Below the pieces are notes generated by a model that was given only the letters and a program-made list of their open reading frames with translations, searched no databases and was not told the origin of the DNA. Below are positions 19,191 through 28,151 of a DNA stretch of 60,141 nt, in pieces. Made by a program: the position numbers and the translations under genes. Origin of the DNA: Selenomonadaceae bacterium (GTDB lineage Bacteria; Bacillota; Negativicutes; Selenomonadales; Selenomonadaceae); NCBI GenBank assembly GCA_017476005.1, contig JAFVEM010000013.1, forward strand, positions 1 to 60,141. Direction: 5' to 3'. Position 1 is the first letter of the stretch. Each line of letters starts with the position of its first letter.

Positions 19191-21911
19191 TTATTCACCA
19201 TCGCCGTCCTCCCCGTCCCAAAGTTCTTCGTCCGCCATGATCGCCGACAGAGCGGCGAGTAGCCACAGAAGCATGGAGGATGGAATATTAAACAATAAAT
19301 CGTCGGTGATACCGTTTAAGGCCACGGAGATAAAGGCAAGACCAATACCCAACACGAAACCGGCGCGGAGCCTGTCGTCGCTGAACTGCCTGAGAGCTTC
19401 CCGGAACGGTACGGGAGGAGGTGGGGGAGGAGGCGGATTTTCCTCGGTAACAGGTGGGGGCGCGGCCTCTGGCTCTTCCTCCGCTTTTAGCTCCACCTTC
19501 AATTTGCCTATTTCTTTTTTCCAAGCCGCCATTTCGATTATGGGGGCATTTTTTTTCGGAGGAGTGGTAGCCGAGGGCATGGCTGGTGGCGGCGGATTTA
19601 GGGAAGGAGTCGGTTCCTTTTCCGGCGCCGTTACGCTTGCTGTTTTGCGTGGTAGGGGCGGCGCTAATTTTAAGGCCGGGAAAACGACGATGTTATTCGG
19701 CGCAGACTTAGCGGCAGGTTCTGCCGCTTCTTTTGGTTGGTTTTCGGGCTTTTCGCCCGGTTCAGCCACTTCCTCCGGCTCGTCCTTAGCTTCCGTGTCA
19801 GGTTCAGCTGTTTTCTCCGGCTCGGCCTCCGTTTCCTCGCCAAGTTCAGCCGTTTCTTCCGAACCGTCCTTCGTTTCTTCGCCAGATTCAGCCGCTTCCT
19901 CCGGCTCGTCCTTCGTTTCCTCGCCAAGTTCAGCCGCTTCCTTCGGCTCCTCCTTAGCTTCTGTGTCAGGTTCAGCCGTTCCTTCCGGCACGTCCTCCGT
20001 GTCCTCGTCGGGTTCAGCTGTTTCTTCCGGCTCGGCCTTCGGTTCTGCGTCAGATTCAGTCGTTTCCTCCGGCTCGTCCCCCGTGTCCTTGTCGGGTTCT
20101 GTCGTTCCCTCTGGCTCGTCTTTCGGTTCCGTGTCAGATTCAGCCGCTTCCTCTGGCTCGTCTTTCGGTTCTATGTCAGGTTCAGTTGTTTCTTCCGGCT
20201 CGTCCTTTGTCTCTGAGGCAGAATCTGCCGTTGCCTCTTGTTTGCGTTTTGCCAGCTCGGAAGGTAGCAATGTCTCGTCTTCCTTCTGTTGCAAGATGCG
20301 TTCGGCTAAAGTGAGATGTTCCGTTTCGGGTACTGCCTCGTTAGTTGCCTCATCGGTTGTCGTCGCCGACTTTGCGTCCGCTTGCTCGCCAGCCGTAGCC
20401 TCTGTCTCCATCGGCTCTTCCGGGGCGGCAGGTTCTTTAGTATTCTCTTCTTTTTCGGTGGCTACAGGCTCCGCTTGTTCTTCTTCAGTCTGTTCCGCCT
20501 GTTCTTTTGCGTCTGATGCACTTTCTTTGGCCGCTTCGTCGCTTTCCTTGTTTTCTCCTGTCCCGATCGCCGCAGACTTATCGTCAGTGGGCGTAGTAGG
20601 CTCCGCGATTTGTTCTTCTGTTGGTGTTGCCGGTGTCGGCGCTTTTGTCGCCTCTGCCGCCGGTTTTTTTGTCTGTGGGGAAAGCGTCGCAGGTGCCGTC
20701 GCCTCCGGCGCCTTATATTCCTCCAGTTCGATGGTTATGGGCGGTTCCTTTTCCTGCGCGACCTTTTCCATGAACGCTTCCCATTTGGCCGCTATATAAG
20801 TCACGGCTTGTTCTCGCCGGGAAATTTTAATTGGCTCAGGCTCCGTAAAAATTTTGGCTCTTAGCGCCATCAGCATGGTGCCGAAAAAATACCAACAGAA
20901 GGCCAAAGCCCCCACTAACCCAATTTCCGCCGCATAATTGAGGTACATATTATGGGCGTGGACGATTAGTATATCGGCGCCCTGCAAATAAAAATCGTAC
21001 TCAGGATATACCAGCCAAAAAGCCCCCCACCCGATGCCCAAGAAAGGATGATCCTGTATCATGGCCAAGGTACTTTCCCAAAAGGCCAGCCGCATCTCCG
21101 AGGAAGTATCCACCTTGGTGAACACCGACAACAGCCTTTCGGCCAAAGTGGCATCCACGAGCAACAAGCCGCAACCAACGGCGAGGCACCCTAGAAAAAT
21201 ACGCCAATCCTTTACCATGCCATAGCCCAGCAGAATTATAGCGAGCGTCAAACAAGCCCCTCTGGCGTAGGTCAAGGCCAGACACGCCGCCGCCAGCGCC
21301 ATAAAAACGCTAAGTACTATGCGCTGGGGTTTGTTGGCGCTTTTGGCAAAAAATCCCAAGGCCACACAGATAACGGCATCCAGGTAGCCGGCTAAAATGT
21401 TGGGATTTTCCCAAGTGGAAAACACGCGGTTTTTCAGCTCCGGAAAGGCATCCCCATCTACCCAACGCATGGCGGTGGTGTCGATGCCGAAGATGAACTG
21501 GGAAAAGCCGTAGAGAATAACCAGCGCCGCCGACAGCGTCAAAGCCATGAGAATGCCCTTTACTTCGCGCATCCCCGTGACGTTTTGCCCGATAAAAAGA
21601 TAAGTCAGTAGATATACCCCCACCAGATTGTAGTAATTGTAGAAACTAAAGCCCGGATCCGGCGACACCACAATGGAAAGGGCGCTTACGAAAACAAAAA
21701 CCGCCACAGGGACATCAAAGGGCAGGTGGCGAAACTCGCTGTCATGCACCATACGAAATTTAAGGAAAGTCAAGATAGCGCCGATAATTAGTGCGATAGT
21801 GGCCGCTTCCGGCGACAGCGCCAGAAAAAAAGCTTCCGCCAGCATGGCTCGGTAAATCCATTTGCCAAACCAATCTTTACGTCGCTTCTGACGAAATCTT
21901 TCGATGCTCAT
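19191..21911 (-). CDS. O-antigen ligase family protein with large acidic repeat insertion
   Basis: Polytopic inner-membrane protein of 906 residues. Residues about 20-345 are a run of hydrophobic segments with a Wzy/WaaL-type core (motif FLGIGWGAFWLVYPEY, then AHNMYLNYAAEIGLVGAL). The last hydrophobic segments (about 845-892, GITDDLLFNIPSSMLLWLLA) match the usual C-terminus of the family. Between them lies an unusual, roughly 480-residue hydrophilic Glu/Ala/Pro/Thr-rich segment, including twelve 14-residue repeats. Ligase or polymerase activity on undecaprenol-linked glycans is inferred from the family. It is followed by nadE; a Uma2 gene lies 18 bases upstream. Confidence 0.85.
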   Translation of the reverse strand: MSIERFRQKRRKDWFGKWIYRAMLAEAFFLALSPEAATIALIIGAILTFLKFRMVHDSEFRHLPFDVPVAVFVFVSALSIVVSPDPGFSFYNYYNLVGVYLLTYLFIGQNVTGMREVKGILMALTLSAALVILYGFSQFIFGIDTTAMRWVDGDAFPELKNRVFSTWENPNILAGYLDAVICVALGFFAKSANKPQRIVLSVFMALAAACLALTYARGACLTLAIILLGYGMVKDWRIFLGCLAVGCGLLLVDATLAERLLSVFTKVDTSSEMRLAFWESTLAMIQDHPFLGIGWGAFWLVYPEYDFYLQGADILIVHAHNMYLNYAAEIGLVGALAFCWYFFGTMLMALRAKIFTEPEPIKISRREQAVTYIAAKWEAFMEKVAQEKEPPITIELEEYKAPEATAPATLSPQTKKPAAEATKAPTPATPTEEQIAEPTTPTDDKSAAIGTGENKESDEAAKESASDAKEQAEQTEEEQAEPVATEKEENTKEPAAPEEPMETEATAGEQADAKSATTTDEATNEAVPETEHLTLAERILQQKEDETLLPSELAKRKQEATADSASETKDEPEETTEPDIEPKDEPEEAAESDTEPKDEPEGTTEPDKDTGDEPEETTESDAEPKAEPEETAEPDEDTEDVPEGTAEPDTEAKEEPKEAAELGEETKDEPEEAAESGEETKDGSEETAELGEETEAEPEKTAEPDTEAKDEPEEVAEPGEKPENQPKEAAEPAAKSAPNNIVVFPALKLAPPLPRKTASVTAPEKEPTPSLNPPPPAMPSATTPPKKNAPIIEMAAWKKEIGKLKVELKAEEEPEAAPPPVTEENPPPPPPPPVPFREALRQFSDDRLRAGFVLGIGLAFISVALNGITDDLLFNIPSSMLLWLLAALSAIMADEELWDGEDGDGE
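19701..20204 (-). repeat. 42-bp minisatellite, 12 tandem units, within the O-antigen ligase gene
   Basis: Twelve consecutive in-frame 42-base units encode 14-residue repeats (for example DEPEETTEPDIEPK, DEPEEAAESDTEPK, AEPEKTAEPDTEAK), filling residues 570-737 with no break in period. Positions 3 (Pro) and 5 (Glu) are almost invariant; units differ mainly at positions 9-14. The first and last units are the most degenerate. The period keeps the frame, so unit gain or loss would change protein length only. Confidence 0.9.
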
Positions 21912-21929
21912 GCTTTTTTCCTTTCCCTT

Positions 21930-22520
21930 TTAGCGTTGACGCTGAAAAAGTTCCTTTAAGCTGATTTCTAAATCGTCATACAGACTGAGTTTCAGGCTCA
22001 GCTTTTGCGCGGCTCTTTGCTTCTCGGTAAGTTCTGCCCAATCTTCGTCATCGTAGTTATGGTATATGCCCTTCAGTCTATACTTTCCGTTTTCCAAGAG
22101 ATGAACAAAGACATTTTTCGCCATGGGATCGATGAGCCAGTACTCTCTCACGCCGTATTTTTCATAAATGTCCTTTTTCACGGTAAAATCTCGATACTGG
22201 GTAGAGGGAGATAGTATTTCGGCGACAAAATCCGGCGCTCCCTGGATGTGACTTCTTTTTACCTTATTTTGGTCGCATACCACTAAAATGTCGGGTTGTA
22301 GCCAATTTTTGTCATCAAAAACTACCTTGGCTTCTGCAAACACTTCGCATTTTTTTCCGACAAGGTAGTTGCCGATTTTTCTGGCGAGATACCCCTGTAT
22401 CCGCAAATGAGGTATGGCGGCGGCCGCCAACATAACCGTTTCGCCGTTGATCAGCTCGTAAGTTTCTTCGTCATAATCCTCTTCGCGAACCGCTAATGCC
22501 GCGCTACTCATTAAAATCAC
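21930..22520 (-). CDS. Uma2 family (DUF820) putative endonuclease
   Basis: Protein of 196 residues in the PD-(D/E)XK superfamily. The family motifs are present: YELINGETVML near the N-terminus, QPDILVVCD with the metal-binding Asp, FVAEILSPSTQYRD with Glu, and KKDIYEKYGVREYWLIDP with Lys. Biological role of Uma2 proteins is largely unknown; they are usually multi-copy. GTG 22520 has AAAGGA at a suitable distance; ATG 22511 is the alternative. A truncated relative lies at 37273-37449. Confidence 0.85.
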   Translation of the reverse strand: MILMSSAALAVREEDYDEETYELINGETVMLAAAAIPHLRIQGYLARKIGNYLVGKKCEVFAEAKVVFDDKNWLQPDILVVCDQNKVKRSHIQGAPDFVAEILSPSTQYRDFTVKKDIYEKYGVREYWLIDPMAKNVFVHLLENGKYRLKGIYHNYDDEDWAELTEKQRAAQKLSLKLSLYDDLEISLKELFQRQR

Positions 22521-22618
22521 TCATTCCTTTTAATCAAAATTTTAGGTGTTTCCCCTTGTCAAAAGGGGTATAATAACAAGATAATACTTATAGCCTATGC
22601 TGTTGGGAGGATAATAAA

Positions 22619-23761
22619 ATGTTACAAAAAAATGCTTTTTGGCTTCGCCGGGTACTAATGACACTCCTCGTTTGCCTTGCCTTTGCCGGTACGGCCTACG
22701 CGGCGGAGGTAACGGCCACCGGCCAAGGCTCCACCGAGCGCAACGCATTGCACGACGCCATGCGTAGTGCAATTGAAAAGTCGATCGGCACCTATATCGA
22801 CAGCCGCACCTACACGGAAAATTATCAGGTGCTAAACGACCGTATTTACGCCCAGACCGAAGGTTACATTCAAAATTACATTGTGTTGAAATCCGGGCAA
22901 AAACCCGGCGGCTTTTGGGAAGTCACCATCAAGGCCGAGGTGAAGGAACAGGCGCTGCGGACGGATCTTATGACCTATGTGCAAAAGCGCGCCGTTATCG
23001 GCGCCAATATGCAAGACCCACGTATCGGCGTTATGGCTACGGACAGCGAAGGCAATACGGATTTGGCCTTTGAAAATGCGCTTATCTCAGGATTGCAAGG
23101 GCAGGGTTTCACGCGGCTCATCGATTTAAAGCAGATCGGCGCCTCGGTGAAAAAACGGCTGGCCGCCGCCGATGCCGCCGGTGACGCGAGTCTGCGTACC
23201 ATGCTGCAAAATCAATTTCATGTGGATTACCTCGTCACCGCGCAGGTAGATGAGGAGAGCAAAGGCATCATCCCCAAGGACAACGCCGGTCTTGACCCCA
23301 ACGTCATCAACGCCTTGGAAATTTTGATACCGGAAGTTGGCAATATGCAACAAGCCAGCATCTCCGCCTCGGTACGCATGATGAACGTCAACACCGGCGA
23401 GATAATTTACGCCGGTTCCGCCTCGGAGAAGGCCAAAGGGAAAAACGGCGCCGCGCAAGCCAAGGCGACTATCACCGGCAAAATCATGAAGGAACTTTCT
23501 AAGGCGGCGCTGAAAAAGGCGGCGAACCCCGAACAACACATAACCATCCTAGTCACCGGCAGCGCCCTAGGCTCCATGAGTCAAGCCTATCAGCGCTTGT
23601 CGGCTGTCCCCGGAGTAAGCCATGTATTCACGCGTAGCCAATCCGGCGGCAATATGCAAATCGACGTGGATTACTTGGGGACTGCCTACGATTTGGCCGC
23701 CGAACTGGAGAGAAGTGGGATTGCCATTAAGGAAATGAACTCCGAATACATCAAGCTCTAA
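22619..23761 (+). CDS. Secreted FlgT/CsgG-like protein of unknown function
   Basis: Protein of 380 residues with a signal peptide cleaved near residue 28 (AYA/AEV). The segment after it (about 30-105, GQGSTERNALHDAMRSAIEKSIGTYI) resembles the FlgT N-terminal domain; the middle (about 120-300) resembles the beta-alpha fold of CsgG/FlgT-middle type lipoproteins but has no lipobox Cys. Envelope or outer-membrane association is inferred. GGGAGG lies before the ATG and a TATAAT hexamer at 22569-22574, without a convincing -35. No flagellar genes are in the window, so a flagellar role is unsupported. Confidence 0.6.
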   Translation: MLQKNAFWLRRVLMTLLVCLAFAGTAYAAEVTATGQGSTERNALHDAMRSAIEKSIGTYIDSRTYTENYQVLNDRIYAQTEGYIQNYIVLKSGQKPGGFWEVTIKAEVKEQALRTDLMTYVQKRAVIGANMQDPRIGVMATDSEGNTDLAFENALISGLQGQGFTRLIDLKQIGASVKKRLAAADAAGDASLRTMLQNQFHVDYLVTAQVDEESKGIIPKDNAGLDPNVINALEILIPEVGNMQQASISASVRMMNVNTGEIIYAGSASEKAKGKNGAAQAKATITGKIMKELSKAALKKAANPEQHITILVTGSALGSMSQAYQRLSAVPGVSHVFTRSQSGGNMQIDVDYLGTAYDLAAELERSGIAIKEMNSEYIKL

Positions 23762-23763
23762 AA

Positions 23764-25881
23764 TCAGGCTTTAAAGTGCTTTACCAAGTCATTCAGCTCT
23801 AAGGGTTTGCTGTACAAGTAGCCTTGGAAAATGTCGCAACCCAGTTCTTGCAGTTTATTGCGTTGGGGAACGTTATCTACATATTCCGCTACCGATACCA
23901 TGTTCATTTGTTCGCTGAGAGATGTCAGCGAGGCTATTATTTGCTGGGCGCGCTCATCCTCCAAAGCGCTGCGAGTGATGCTGCCGTCCAGCTTTACTAC
24001 GTCGAATATTCCCCATTGGAGATAGCGGATGGAGGTATGCCCCATGCCGAAATCGTCAATTACGAGCTTATGCCCCTTTTCCTTGAGCCGTTCCAGCCGA
24101 TCCATGGTTTCCACCGACAGGGTAATGGCATCCTGCTCGGTGACTTCTATCCAGATACGCTTTTCTGCGATGCCGGCCTGAAGCAAAGCGGCGGCAATGA
24201 TGTATTCCAGCTCGTCGTCTTCTAGGGCATCGCCGGTAATGTTGACAGAAATCTTAAAGGCGGCATCTTTGCCCAAAGTCTCCTCAATTTTCGCCGCCGC
24301 CATCGCCGATTCGCTGAAGATGAATTTTTCCAGCTCGCGCATCTGGCCGCTCATTCTGGCGATGGTGATAATCAGCGGCGGATAAATGAACCCGGCGACG
24401 GGGTGTTTCCAGCGTATCAAGGCTTCGGCGCCGATATTTGCTTCGTTTTGGTCTGTCTGGGGCTGATAGACCATGAAGAGACCATTTTTGTCTTGTAGCG
24501 CCGTCTTTAAATCGTTGCCCAGTTCCGCCATGAGTATCGACTGCTTTTCCGTAAGATCCGTGGACAGCCAGCGCTCCTTTAAGTCCTCTTTTAGCTGGCA
24601 GAATTTTTCTAGCTCCCTTACCTTTTGGGCGAACTTGTGCCGTTTGCGCTGTTCGTCCAATTTGACAAAGGGCAGGTAAATCAGCACGTCAAGGACTAAC
24701 AAGCCCAGTTGTACGAGGGAGGCATACAGGCTGTGAGATCCCAAATAGGCGTTGATAAACACCGGGGTATTGGGATGTAGTCGTTCTATCATGGCCGGGA
24801 GCATACCCATGTCCGTGGCGAAAGCCGTGGGGTAAAGGTTGATAAGGGGGACAAAGATAAATGGCAACAGATAAATGGGATTGCACACCAAGGGCAAGCT
24901 ACAGATGGTCAGTTCCCCCACGTTGAAAAAAGCCGGCAATAAACTCATTTTGGCGGCGGTACGCATGGAGTGATAGCGGCTGATGAAGAGTACCGCCAAA
25001 ATCAGAGCCAGCCCCGAACCGCAACCGCCAATTTGCAAAAAGGCATTGTGGAACCCGGGATTCAAAATACTGCCGAAAGATGACTCCACGCTGCCCAGAA
25101 AAATATCCTGCCGAAAACTTTCGTGGTAAAAATCTGCGATGGCGTTGTCGGTCAGCGCCGTGCCATTGATGCCGAAAAACCACAACAGGTGGCAAATGAT
25201 CTGAATGACCGCATCCACCGCCATGGGGTGATCGCTGAGGCTCATAACGAGGAGACTGGCCTCACGGTTCACATATTCTTGCAAGGGCATGTGAAGGACA
25301 CCGGTGATAATTTCTTGCAACAAGGTCACCAAAAGCAGTACCACCGTCAGGGGGATAAAGGAAAATAACACATCCTCCAATTTGGGCAGGGAGTGCATAT
25401 CCCGAAAAATAAGGAGGTCGTTCTCTTTTATTTTTTGGCGGATAAAGGGTGACAGCGCCGAATATAGGGAACAAGTGAGGATTGAGGCGATAACGGCGCT
25501 AAAAAGTCCCCGGGGGGAAAAATAGGTGTAGTTGCCGTTGACGAGGATAATAAAGCCGATGATGGACATGGAGGGCATGAGGATGGTTTGGTACGGGGGC
25601 ATATTCCGCTCCCGGGCGAAATTCCACCCCACAGCGGCGGCAAACAACACGGCGAAAACGGAAAGTGTGCCGTGGGATAACAGGAAGCCGATGCGTTGTA
25701 CGGGTTCGCCGTCGGGGCTGTACAGCCATATTTGCCAAGACCCTACGGGCAAATGGGTTATGAGGGAAAAGACAACGCTCAAGAATATGACGGGCAAAAG
25801 CAACAGGAGACTGCGGCTGATGGAGCGAACTATCCAGCTCTCTTCCATTCGGTCGGTCAACCGAAACAGAAAATCCTTCAT
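23764..25881 (-). CDS. PTS EIIC-like membrane domain fused to EAL phosphodiesterase
   Basis: A 705-residue fusion. Residues about 15-440 are a multi-spanning domain resembling the lactose/cellobiose-type PTS EIIC (HLLWFFGINGTALTDN; NAFLQIGGCGSGLAL; NVGELTICSLPLVCNPIYL). A coiled linker leads to a C-terminal EAL domain (about 460-705) with E486 of EALIRW, SVNITGD, EVTEQDA, VIDDFGMG, VKLDGSI, VAEYVDN and FQGYLYSKPL. Catalytic residues appear complete, so c-di-GMP hydrolysis is predicted, perhaps controlled by a sugar bound to the EIIC part. No EIIA or EIIB is fused or adjacent. ATG 25881 has AAAGGG upstream; GTG 25911 is an alternative. Confidence 0.88.
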   Translation of the reverse strand: MKDFLFRLTDRMEESWIVRSISRSLLLLLPVIFLSVVFSLITHLPVGSWQIWLYSPDGEPVQRIGFLLSHGTLSVFAVLFAAAVGWNFARERNMPPYQTILMPSMSIIGFIILVNGNYTYFSPRGLFSAVIASILTCSLYSALSPFIRQKIKENDLLIFRDMHSLPKLEDVLFSFIPLTVVLLLVTLLQEIITGVLHMPLQEYVNREASLLVMSLSDHPMAVDAVIQIICHLLWFFGINGTALTDNAIADFYHESFRQDIFLGSVESSFGSILNPGFHNAFLQIGGCGSGLALILAVLFISRYHSMRTAAKMSLLPAFFNVGELTICSLPLVCNPIYLLPFIFVPLINLYPTAFATDMGMLPAMIERLHPNTPVFINAYLGSHSLYASLVQLGLLVLDVLIYLPFVKLDEQRKRHKFAQKVRELEKFCQLKEDLKERWLSTDLTEKQSILMAELGNDLKTALQDKNGLFMVYQPQTDQNEANIGAEALIRWKHPVAGFIYPPLIITIARMSGQMRELEKFIFSESAMAAAKIEETLGKDAAFKISVNITGDALEDDELEYIIAAALLQAGIAEKRIWIEVTEQDAITLSVETMDRLERLKEKGHKLVIDDFGMGHTSIRYLQWGIFDVVKLDGSITRSALEDERAQQIIASLTSLSEQMNMVSVAEYVDNVPQRNKLQELGCDIFQGYLYSKPLELNDLVKHFKA

Positions 25882-25996
25882 GTCATCTATCCCTTTCTTT
25901 TTTGTCTGCACGATTGAAAATATGTACCAAATATAACACGAAGTTGCTTTTTAAACAACCGCCGATTCGGCAAAAAACGGGAGGTAAGGAGGCCGG

Positions 25997-27079
25997 ATGA
26001 AAGATTTGGGTAAAGTAATCGTAGGTATGTCCGGTGGGGTAGATAGCGCCGTAGCGGCTTATCTTTTGGTGCGAGCCGGGTACGAGGTAGTGGGCGTAAC
26101 TTTGCGTACATGGGAAAGCGAAGGGACTCGCAGCCGTTGTTGCGAAATTGACGCAGCTAGGCAAACGGCGCGTCAACTGGGTATCGAGTATCATCCTTGG
26201 AATGCCCTCGACCTTTTTCAAGAGGCGGTGGTGACTCCCTTTGTGCAAACTTATAGCGAAGGTAAAACCCCAAACCCCTGCGTGTGGTGCAATGCGCGAG
26301 TGAAATGGGCAAAACTCAGCTACCTTGCCACTCTCCTACAAGCCAAGCGGGTAGCCACCGGCCATTACGCTCGTGTGGTTAGGACGGCTACCGGACGCTA
26401 TGCGGTGAGCGCCGCCGCCGACTCGGCCAAAGATCAATCTTACATGCTCTACCGCCTATCTCAAGAGCAACTGTCGCGTACCCTATTGCCCCTAGGGGAC
26501 TATACCAAAGAAGAAATTCGCGCCATCGCTCGGGGCATAAATCTCAAAGTGGCGGCGGCTCCCGATTCCCAAGAAATATGTTTTGTGACCGGGGACAGTT
26601 ACGCCGATTTTTTGTCGGCCAGCTTCTCTGACGCGCAAAGGGCGGCGGCCTTTGCCCCGGGAAATTTTGTGGATGAGGCCGGCAACGTACTGGGGCAGCA
26701 CCAAGGCCTCTGTCGCTACACCGTAGGACAACGAAAAGGTTTGGGGCTGGCGCTGGGGTATCCGGCCTATGTAAAGCATATCGACGCCGCCAAGCGAGAA
26801 GTGACGGTGGCGCCGAAAGAGGCGCTGTACCGCCAAAGCATCCGTTGCGGCGATTTAAATTTTATGGCGTTCCCGAAAATTTCTCCCGGAGAGGCGATAG
26901 AGGCTTGGGTAAAAATTCGTTATCATCACCGGGGCGAGGCAGCAACTATTCTCGGACAAGCGAATGACACTGTGCTTATAAACTTCCACGCTCCCATCCG
27001 CGCTCCGGCTCCCGGCCAATCTGCCGTGTTTTATGATGCGGCGAAGCAAGTTTTGGGCGGCGGTATTATTTTAGCCTAG
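25997..27079 (+). CDS. mnmA: tRNA-specific 2-thiouridylase
   Basis: Thiolates U34 of tRNA-Lys, -Glu and -Gln using a persulfide sulfur. The 360 residues start with the PP-loop VGMSGGVDSAVAAYLL; catalytic Cys is in NPCVWCNARVKW and the second in SQEICFVTGD, with GQRKGLGLALGYPAYV in the central domain. AAGGAGG precedes the ATG. A family A repeat with a T-tract directly follows and probably terminates transcription. Confidence 0.95.
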   Translation: MKDLGKVIVGMSGGVDSAVAAYLLVRAGYEVVGVTLRTWESEGTRSRCCEIDAARQTARQLGIEYHPWNALDLFQEAVVTPFVQTYSEGKTPNPCVWCNARVKWAKLSYLATLLQAKRVATGHYARVVRTATGRYAVSAAADSAKDQSYMLYRLSQEQLSRTLLPLGDYTKEEIRAIARGINLKVAAAPDSQEICFVTGDSYADFLSASFSDAQRAAAFAPGNFVDEAGNVLGQHQGLCRYTVGQRKGLGLALGYPAYVKHIDAAKREVTVAPKEALYRQSIRCGDLNFMAFPKISPGEAIEAWVKIRYHHRGEAATILGQANDTVLINFHAPIRAPAPGQSAVFYDAAKQVLGGGIILA

Positions 27080-27127
27080 TACTCCTCCCTGCCGCTTCGC
27101 GGCTGTCCCCCCAAGAGGGGGGCTTTT
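27080..27127. repeat. Family A interspersed repeat, copy 1 (probable terminator)
   Basis: Contains the hairpin GCCGCTTCGCGGC followed by CCCCCC..GGGGGG with a T-run. It starts at the mnmA stop and can act as an intrinsic terminator. Three near-identical copies lie at 48966, 49995 and 51286. Confidence 0.85.
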
Positions 27128-27134
27128 TCTTTTT

Positions 27135-27164
27135 TTGCCTAAAACGTGAGATTTATGCTATACT
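27135..27164 (+). promoter_or_regulatory. Predicted promoter of the nucleotide-sugar cassette
   Basis: TTGCCT (27135-27140), an 18-base spacer and TATACT (27159-27164) with TG at the extended -10 position. It is 33 bases before the UDP-xylose synthase start, just after the mnmA terminator repeat. Confidence 0.7.
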
Positions 27165-27196
27165 GTTCCCCGAAGGAAAGGGGAGTGAATCGTCCC

Positions 27197-28132
27197 ATGA
27201 AAAGAATTTTAGTCACCGGCGGCGCCGGTTTTCTGGGATCTCATTTGTGCGAGCGACTGTTAAAAGACGGTCACGACGTTATTTGTTTGGACAATCTTTT
27301 CACCGGTCGCAAAGATAATATTCGACACCTTTTGGATAATCCCTACTTTGAATTTCAGCGTCACGACGTAACTATGCCGATTTATTTGGAAGTGGATGAA
27401 ATTTACAATTTGGCTTGCCCGGCCAGTCCCGTGCATTATCAGTACAATCCCATCAAAACCGCCAAAACTTCTGTCTTAGGCGCCATGAATATGTTGGGTC
27501 TGGCCAAACGCACTCGTTCGCGCATTTTGCAAGCCAGCACTTCGGAGGTTTACGGCAATCCCACGGTTCACCCTCAGCCGGAAAGTTATTGGGGTTCGGT
27601 GAATCCCATAGGCCTTCGCTCCTGCTACGACGAGGGGAAGCGGCTGGCGGAAACCCTCTTCTTTGATTATCATCGGCAGGTAGGCGTTGACATTAGAGTC
27701 ATTCGCATCTTTAACACCTACGGTCCTAGAATGCTCCCCAACGATGGCCGAGTGGTGTCTAATTTCATTGTGCAAGCGCTGAAAGGAGAGCCGCTTACCG
27801 TTTATGGGGACGGCACCCAGACTCGCAGTTTTTGTTATGTAGATGACTTGATTGACGGTATGGTACGCATGATGGCGCAAGAGGACACTTTGGGGCCGGT
27901 AAATATCGGCAACCCCGGGGAATTTACCATGCTGGAGCTGGCGGAAAAAGTCATTGCCTTAACGGGAACCGCCTCCAAAATAGTCCATGCCCCTCTGCCC
28001 AGCGATGACCCGGCGCAACGAAAGCCGGTTATCGAGCTGGCCAAAGAAAAACTGGGCTGGCAACCCCGAGTGAATTTGGAAGAGGGACTGCAAAAAACCA
28101 TCGCGTATTTTAAGCAAACGCTGAAACTCTGA
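27197..28132 (+). CDS. UDP-glucuronate decarboxylase (UDP-xylose synthase), SDR family
   Basis: Predicted to convert UDP-glucuronate to UDP-xylose. Of 311 residues, the N-terminal NAD-binding motif is [13 protein letters not shown]; the catalytic Tyr-x3-Lys is in CYDEGKR, and [34 protein letters not shown] and [10 protein letters not shown] are close to known UXS enzymes. The neighbour ugd supplies its substrate, which supports this function over a generic epimerase. The ATG at 27197 begins at conserved [12 protein letters not shown] 27185 is another option. Confidence 0.88.
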   Translation: MKRILVTGGAGFLGSHLCERLLKDGHDVICLDNLFTGRKDNIRHLLDNPYFEFQRHDVTMPIYLEVDEIYNLACPASPVHYQYNPIKTAKTSVLGAMNMLGLAKRTRSRILQASTSEVYGNPTVHPQPESYWGSVNPIGLRSCYDEGKRLAETLFFDYHRQVGVDIRVIRIFNTYGPRMLPNDGRVVSNFIVQALKGEPLTVYGDGTQTRSFCYVDDLIDGMVRMMAQEDTLGPVNIGNPGEFTMLELAEKVIALTGTASKIVHAPLPSDDPAQRKPVIELAKEKLGWQPRVNLEEGLQKTIAYFKQTLKL

Positions 28133-28151
28133 GCAAGGAGGCAAATTTCTT

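Noticed and set aside
19701..20204. Regular repeats as a CRISPR array
   Set aside because: Units are directly tandem, have no unique spacers, stay in coding frame and are not palindromic.
19129..20799. Long Ser-rich open frame (556 codons) on the plus strand
   Set aside because: It is antisense to the 42-bp minisatellite and flanking acidic region of the O-antigen ligase; the Ser/Ala/Gly pattern is what the complement of Glu/Pro/Thr codons gives, and there is no ribosome binding site.
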